In this document: one piece after another, positions 59,158 through 64,000 of the stretch | How the letters are laid out: every line of letters starts with the position of its first letter | How positions within the stretch are numbered: the first letter of the stretch is position 1 | Assembly (NCBI RefSeq): GCF_030272615.1 | Contig: NC_081410.1 | Coordinates: forward strand, 566,451,152-566,515,151 | DNA: 64,000 nt | Source of the DNA: Cryptomeria japonica | Taxonomy: Eukaryota > Streptophyta > Pinopsida > Cupressales > Cupressaceae | Direction of reading: 5' to 3' | Program-made: the position numbers and the translations under genes | The notes under the pieces: model-generated | Told to the model about the DNA's origin: nothing | The model's database searches: none | Seen by the model: only the letters and a program-made list of their open reading frames with translations

Positions 59158-60040
59158 CAAGGTCATGAGAACCTTATCAATAGCCAACAAGGGTTTCCAA
59201 ACAACACCAAACCATCAATTCTAATTCATAGCCTTTAACATTGTTTTTGATATAGATAAATGGGTTTTACATGGACCCAAAACCAAAAGTTTTACAAAAG
59301 TTGGCCATCAGCCAAATAGACATAAACCAACAGCAAAACAGGGAAGCACCCCAGAACAAAAATGAAAGTAAAAGAGACATAGACACCAGACCATGAATTC
59401 TAATTCATAGCCTTTAACATTGTTCTTTCATCTAACTTTCTCTATTAAACATGGTTTTTCTCTTCACCTTCACTTTATTTTAAATAAGTTCTAAAAATTA
59501 TGTTGAGGTTCACTAAGGTAGCCTTTTTGGGAGACAACAAAGATTCCTAAACCCTATCCATTCATAGAAAATCCCTTCAAAATATTATCATATTTTAGTT
59601 TCAAAAGATTTTGCAAACCTATTCAATATTGGAAAAGGTTGTAAGAACCTTGTCAGAAGCAAATAGATGGTTTGAAACCTCCTTTAAATTCCAACAAGCG
59701 TCAAATGGAACGACATCTAAATATTTATAAAAAATTTGTTAGCCTTCGATAAGGTTGTGAAAATCATGTTGGGAGCTAACAAAGGTTATAGATGCTTTCT
59801 ACCTTTTTGGAGCATGATGAGTTGACATGTTTAACAATTGAAACAATAAATTTAGAAAACCCATGTTGGTTGCTAATACAGTTGTGATAACCTTGTTGGC
59901 TCCAAATGAAAGTTTCAAATCCTTGGCGAAATGTCAACAATAAAAGAACTTACATGAACCTTCAGGAGGTTAAAGGAATCAGATTGGGGGCTAAATTTAA
60001 GCTTGTGACAACCATGTTGGGAACTAACATGGTTTCTAAA
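59158..60040. repeat. Degenerate tandem array of about 108-130 bp units
   Basis: A phrase of the form AGGTTGTGAnAACCnTGTTGGnAGCTAACAA recurs near 59158, 59640, 59748, 59870 and 60001, with a partial hit near 59527. The copies are strongly diverged. No frame is kept open. Confidence 0.6.
59217..59424. repeat. 29-bp perfect direct repeats bounding a 150-bp segment
   Basis: AATTCTAATTCATAGCC... is identical at 59217-59245 and 59396-59424, and the match extends leftward about 13 bases with two mismatches. The segment between contains CCCATTTATC on the minus strand, like the tail of a short retroposon. Confidence 0.75.
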
Positions 60041-60810
60041 ACCATTCAAAAGCTAACATAACATTTTATTTTTTTGGTTTTTCTAATTGAAAAAAATTGG
60101 TTGATGTGAAAATGCAAGACGACAAGAGAAAAGTACACATACGAACACAAAGACATAACATTATCTCATATTGATTTTAAGTTTGGGTGTAAAAAAGACT
60201 GAAACAAGAACGAACAAAAGCAAAAATAATACAATAAATTTAAGTCTCCACACAAAGAAGATGCATTAATCAAGGGTTAACAACCTGGAGTTGATATAAC
60301 TTGCAAGTTAAACTTAATTTATGTTTCTAACACAGTCAAAAGAATTTACTGTTCAACTGAATGCATAGAGATCAAAAAGTAAACAGAATCTAGAAGATTG
60401 AACTGTGAGAGGAATTTCATTTATAGTATTTAATACATTTTACTTTACTAATTTTGGCTAACGAGAACAACTTTTATACATGTCGTTTCTTTATCAATCA
60501 GAGAAATAGAACATTGTGATCGATAAGCCCTTAAGACTGCAAATTATTGTGCAAAGAATGAAAAGTTTTAAAGTGGCTGCAAAACATGTTTAATCTAAAT
60601 GACCACAATGTAATTATATTCCAACGTTGAATGCTACACTAGATTCTACGAATACAAGGTTCTCGTAGCTGCTGAATTTGACAATAATAGAGAAAAAGGA
60701 AATCTACGACAAGCAATTTGGCAACGTAAGCGAATGAAAATTTCAAAATTGTCAACAAAGACCTATCGCTCAGTTCTCAATGGATCACTACCATGTCACG
60801 GAATCGCATC

Positions 60811-60818
60811 CTATAAAT
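60811..60818 (+). promoter_or_regulatory. PME-C TATA box
   Basis: CTATAAAT lies 140 bases before the start codon and aligns with the PME-B TATA box. Confidence 0.75.
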
Positions 60819-60950
60819 TGCAACGCTTGGCACATTGGAGATTCAAACCATCCATTAAATTTCTTCCAAGAAGCTTTAAGCTTACTTTTTGTCCTTGCAC
60901 TCCAAATTCTGTCCTCGCCTGTGAAACAACAGAAGCATTGGCTTAACAAC

Positions 60951-62773
60951 ATGAAGAGTGGTTATGCCAAAGTTGATGAAGAGAAAGCAGAAAACTCGAA
61001 AAGCAGAAGCGTGGTAGTTGCTCTGACGTCAATTCTCGTTGTCGCCGCACTCGTGTTTGTGGCTGTCAATGCTTCTGTGGCCTCAAACGACAATGCTCAT
61101 CATCATCGTCATGCTTGGAGAACGGTCTCCAAAGTGGCGAACACAGCGTGTAGCAACGCCCGTTATCCTGAGCGATGTATCTCGTCCATGGCTTCATATC
61201 CTTCTTCTCAGACTGCCAAGCTTCCTGATCTCGCAAAGTTCGCCTTCCAAGTGAGCTTGCAAAGAGCTCAAAAAGCCCACGACTTCGCCCTCACTCTTCA
61301 AAACAAGGTGATGAATGAAAGAGAGCGAGCGGCGTGGCAAGATTGTTTGGAGCTCTTCGAAGATACCATCGATCGTCTCAACGTCTGCTCGAACAACGGT
61401 TCCTTACACACAGACTCCCCTATTTGGCTGAGTGCAGCTCTGACAAACCAGGAAACCTGCTTGAACGGATTTCGTGATCTCAATTTGAGTGCCACCAATC
61501 CCATCAGGGCTCTCATGTCCTCCAGAGCTGTCAATTTGTCAGAACTAGTCAGCAACTCGCTCTCCATGTTCAAGCTCTCCACTTTGCCTCCCAAGACCAT
61601 TAATAACCGCCGCCTGCTATCTGTAATTAACGGAGATTTCCATTCCCACCATGGCCGTGAGAGTAAAGATGGATTTCCCGAATGGCTATCAGTGGGAGAT
61701 CGCAAGCTATTGCAGGCGTCAAGCCCGGCCAGCCAAGCGAACGTGGTGGTAGCCCAGGACGGTTCTGGCAATTACCGAACAATCACCCAAGCAATCAACG
61801 CTGCACCCCAGAAGAGCAGCAAAAGATACATCATTTATATTAAGGCCGGAACATACAAGGAGAACATCGACATATCCAACAAGATAACCAATTTGATGTT
61901 GGTGGGAGACGGCAAGGACAAAAACGTGGTGACTGCAAGCAAGAGCGTCCAAGACGGCGTCACTACCTTCAAAACTGCAACTGTCGGTAAGACTTCAAAA
62001 CCAGGAGATAGTAGTTTAGAATTTGCCCAAGTGAATTTTGTGATTGATTTTGTATTTGTGTGTTTGTGCGTGCTTTTGCAGCTGTTTCTGGCAACGGATT
62101 CGTGGCAAGAGATATGACGTTCGAGAACACGGCAGGGGCGGAGAAGCACCAGGCGGTGGCACTTCGAGTAGGGTCTGACCGTTCGGCGGTGTACCGGTGC
62201 AGCATCAAAGGCTACCAAGACACTTTGTATGTCTACTCCCTCCGCCAATTCTACCGCGAAGTTGATATCTACGGCACCGTGGATTTCATCTTCGGCAACG
62301 CAGCGGTCGTCATCCAGAATAGCAATATCATGGCCCGACGTCCCATGAGCAACCAGATCAACACAATTACTGCCCAGGCAAGAACAGATCCTAATGAAAA
62401 CACCGGAATTTCCGTCCAGAATTGCATATTGTCAGCGTCTTCTGATCTCGAAGCTGTGAAAGGGTCCATCAAGACATACCTGGGGAGGCCGTGGAGGGAA
62501 TACTCTCGCACTGTGTTTATGCAATCCACTCTGGGTGATCACATAGACCCTGCTGGTTGGTTGGAATGGGACGGCAATTTCGCTCTGAGCACGTTATACT
62601 ACGGGGAATACAGCAACACCGGAGGTGGCGCAGGAACGTCAAAACGTGTGAATTGGCCTGGGTTTCATGTGTTGACCAGTGCCACTGAAGCCGCCAAGTT
62701 CACAGTTGCTCAATTAATCTCTGGGATCTCATGGATTCCTGCTACAGGAGTCGCTTATACTTCAGGCTTGTAG
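60951..62773 (+). CDS. PME: PME-C: pectin methylesterase with PMEI pro-domain, intact
   Basis: The exons are 60951-61986 and 62082-62773 with a 95-bp intron (61987-62081, GTAAGA...TTGCAG), giving 575 residues, colinear with PME-B. Features are the hydrophobic anchor at about 21-41, the PMEI pro-domain, RKLL at 251-254, GSGNYRTI at the start of the catalytic domain, and all five catalytic or binding residues (Q369, Q391, D392, D413, R481). Q379 of PME-B is Arg here. An in-frame ATG at 60780 would add 57 residues, but it lies upstream of the TATA box and the frame is not conserved in PME-B, so 60951 is preferred. It should act on homogalacturonan in the wall, as PME-B does. PME-A is its near-identical broken direct copy. 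Confidence 0.95.
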
Positions 62774-62903
62774 CTCATATTTAATATATACCTGTTTACT
62801 TCTTTTTTTTATTGCTATTCAATTTGTTGTATAAACATCGCGAATAATTGGCTTACGCCTTCGCAGCAATCTGCCACTCATTTATTCTCAGTCAAACAGT
62901 GTT

Positions 62904-62909
62904 AATAAA
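62904..62909 (+). terminator. PME-C candidate polyadenylation signal
   Basis: AATAAA about 130 bases after the stop is at the same place as in PME-B. The PME-A deletion removed its equivalent. Confidence 0.6.
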
Positions 62910-62924
62910 CACCGTTGAAATTGT

Positions 62925-63330
62925 CATGTACGTTTGCTTCCTCTCCTTGCGGCAATCTATGGAATAATATGGAAGCGCCAATATTTAATTAAAGAGTATG
63001 GGCATAATTAAAATGTGGATAAATGCGTGACGTATCAAATAATTTTCTGTGTTGAGTGCAAGGTGCTGGTAGAAGATATTCTTAAAGGTTTGGACAAATC
63101 TTTATTATTTAAAATTTGATAACTATCAAATCTTTATTATTATTTGATTTATTGTTTAAATCTAATGAATAATTTGTTTGGGTTATTTATTGTCGACCAA
63201 CATTTTGAAGAAATAATGTTATAATTGTCATATATTTTTGTTTGCTTTTCTTGTGACAATCTATGGAATAAAGGTAGTGGCAATAAGCCAAGTCTTGTGG
63301 CTTCAATATTTAATTAAAGATGTTGGAGTA
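62925..63330 (+). repeat. Ancient tandem duplication in the PME-C 3' flank
   Basis: 62925-63000 and 63219-63330 share TTGTCATRTA, TTTGCTT, CAATCTATGGAATAA and CAATATTTAATTAAAGA in order, about 290 bp apart. Reversed PME-B flank shows related duplicated words (GAATAAGACTCC twice). Confidence 0.7.
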
Positions 63331-64000
63331 TTTTATTTACTTTCAAATTAAAATATAGATCTATAATTCATCATATAATTAACCATGTGAAATTGAGTAA
63401 TAAGATCAATATAATAGATAGGCAATGCAAGATTGATAATAGAAGTGAAATGCATGCAACACATGGACTAAGAGACTAAGTATAAACCATTCAACTAGCA
63501 ATCTCCTTCAAAGAATTGTTCTTCTACTCTATAGCACAAAAAAAACTTATAGTGTATGTAGCTCAATGCTAAAGGCCAGTTCCCTCAAGAGAAAAAATTA
63601 CTCAACTCTATGATTCACAATATTCTATGTCATTATTCATATAGGGAATTGTATTGTATTTTTTAGGTTGGTTTTAGCTAGACCATTAAGGTCTCACAAT
63701 AAATCTATTGTTGACTATAATGAAGAAAAAATAATAAAAGAACCCTCTATTTTATAAAAATGTTTTTGACTTATCATTTCAGGTTAAAAGTACAAACTTG
63801 TGTCACACTTTTATAAAGGAAATGGTCAATGCTAATTCAAATTTGTAAATTAAATCAATAGAAAGTGAAACTCCTACATTTGACCACCTTAACTTGGTCA
63901 AAACCTTATGAAATTTAAATTTTTTTAATTTTTCCCTACAGTAGATGAAGCATAGGATGTGACGCATGCTTCAGATTCAAAAAATGTTATACCGTTTGAA
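63185..64000 (+). repeat. PME downstream flank, direct copy of 708-1525
   Basis: This repeats the left end of the window in the same orientation and is cut by the window edge, so the duplication extends beyond both ends. No gene is seen. Confidence 0.93.

Larger units (their letters stand above)
60250..63330 (+). repeat. PME-C arm of an inverted duplication
   Basis: This is the counterpart of 35100-38400. Upstream landmarks GATCGATAAGCCC, CAACGTTGAATGCT and TCTACGACAAGCAATT recur in reversed PME-B flank. Confidence 0.88.

Noticed and set aside
60780-60950. In-frame upstream ATG extending PME-C by 57 residues
   Set aside because: It lies before the TATA box at 60811, and the extension is out of frame in PME-B. 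The start at 60951 matches PME-B.

Overview
The window is nuclear DNA of a land plant. It holds pectin methylesterase genes with a plant-type inhibitor pro-domain, a Ty1/copia element primed by initiator tRNA-Met, and a Ty3/gypsy element of the Tat lineage with an antisense plant mobile domain gene. Only two intact genes and one gene fragment occur in 64 kb of AT-rich, heavily decayed transposon sequence. That suggests a large, retrotransposon-rich genome such as a gymnosperm's; this is an inference, because no single base identifies the species.

The genes are a small pectin methylesterase (PME) cluster. PME-A (1-747, +) is the 3' exon of a broken copy cut by the left edge. PME-B (35679-37501, -) and PME-C (60951-62773, +) are intact two-exon genes, each encoding 575 residues with a membrane anchor, PMEI pro-domain, RKLL processing site and complete catalytic set. 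A and C are near-identical direct copies that share their downstream flank. B and C form an inverted pair whose homology includes promoter and 3' UTR. Two eroded promoter fragments at 13.6 and 42.4 kb show that further PME copies once existed here.

Layout: 1-1.9 kb, PME-A and its flank. 1.9-11.34 kb, a purine tract and a GGGTCATATG-type satellite split by a full-length, coding-dead copia element (3675-11223) with a perfect 5-bp target duplication. 11.46-33.11 kb, block 1 of a large direct segmental duplication, carrying copia gag relics, MITEs, repeat modules and a private 7.4-kb truncated Tat/gypsy element (16462-23858). 33.1-35.1 kb, LTR-element debris. 35.1-38.4 kb, PME-B. 38.4-40.2 kb, AT-rich spacer ending in a copia RT relic. 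40.23-55.67 kb, block 2, which has the empty site of the gypsy element. 55.7-60.25 kb, tandem duplications, a MITE and degenerate repeats. 60.25-64 kb, PME-C and a flank that repeats the left end of the window.

Functionally, PME-B and PME-C would de-esterify cell-wall homogalacturonan after secretion and removal of the inhibitor domain. Everything else is mobile-element sequence or its decay. The most informative signals are the ghost PME promoters, the indel-free but nonsense-riddled antisense mobile-domain gene, and a series of microhomology deletions visible by comparing duplicated copies.
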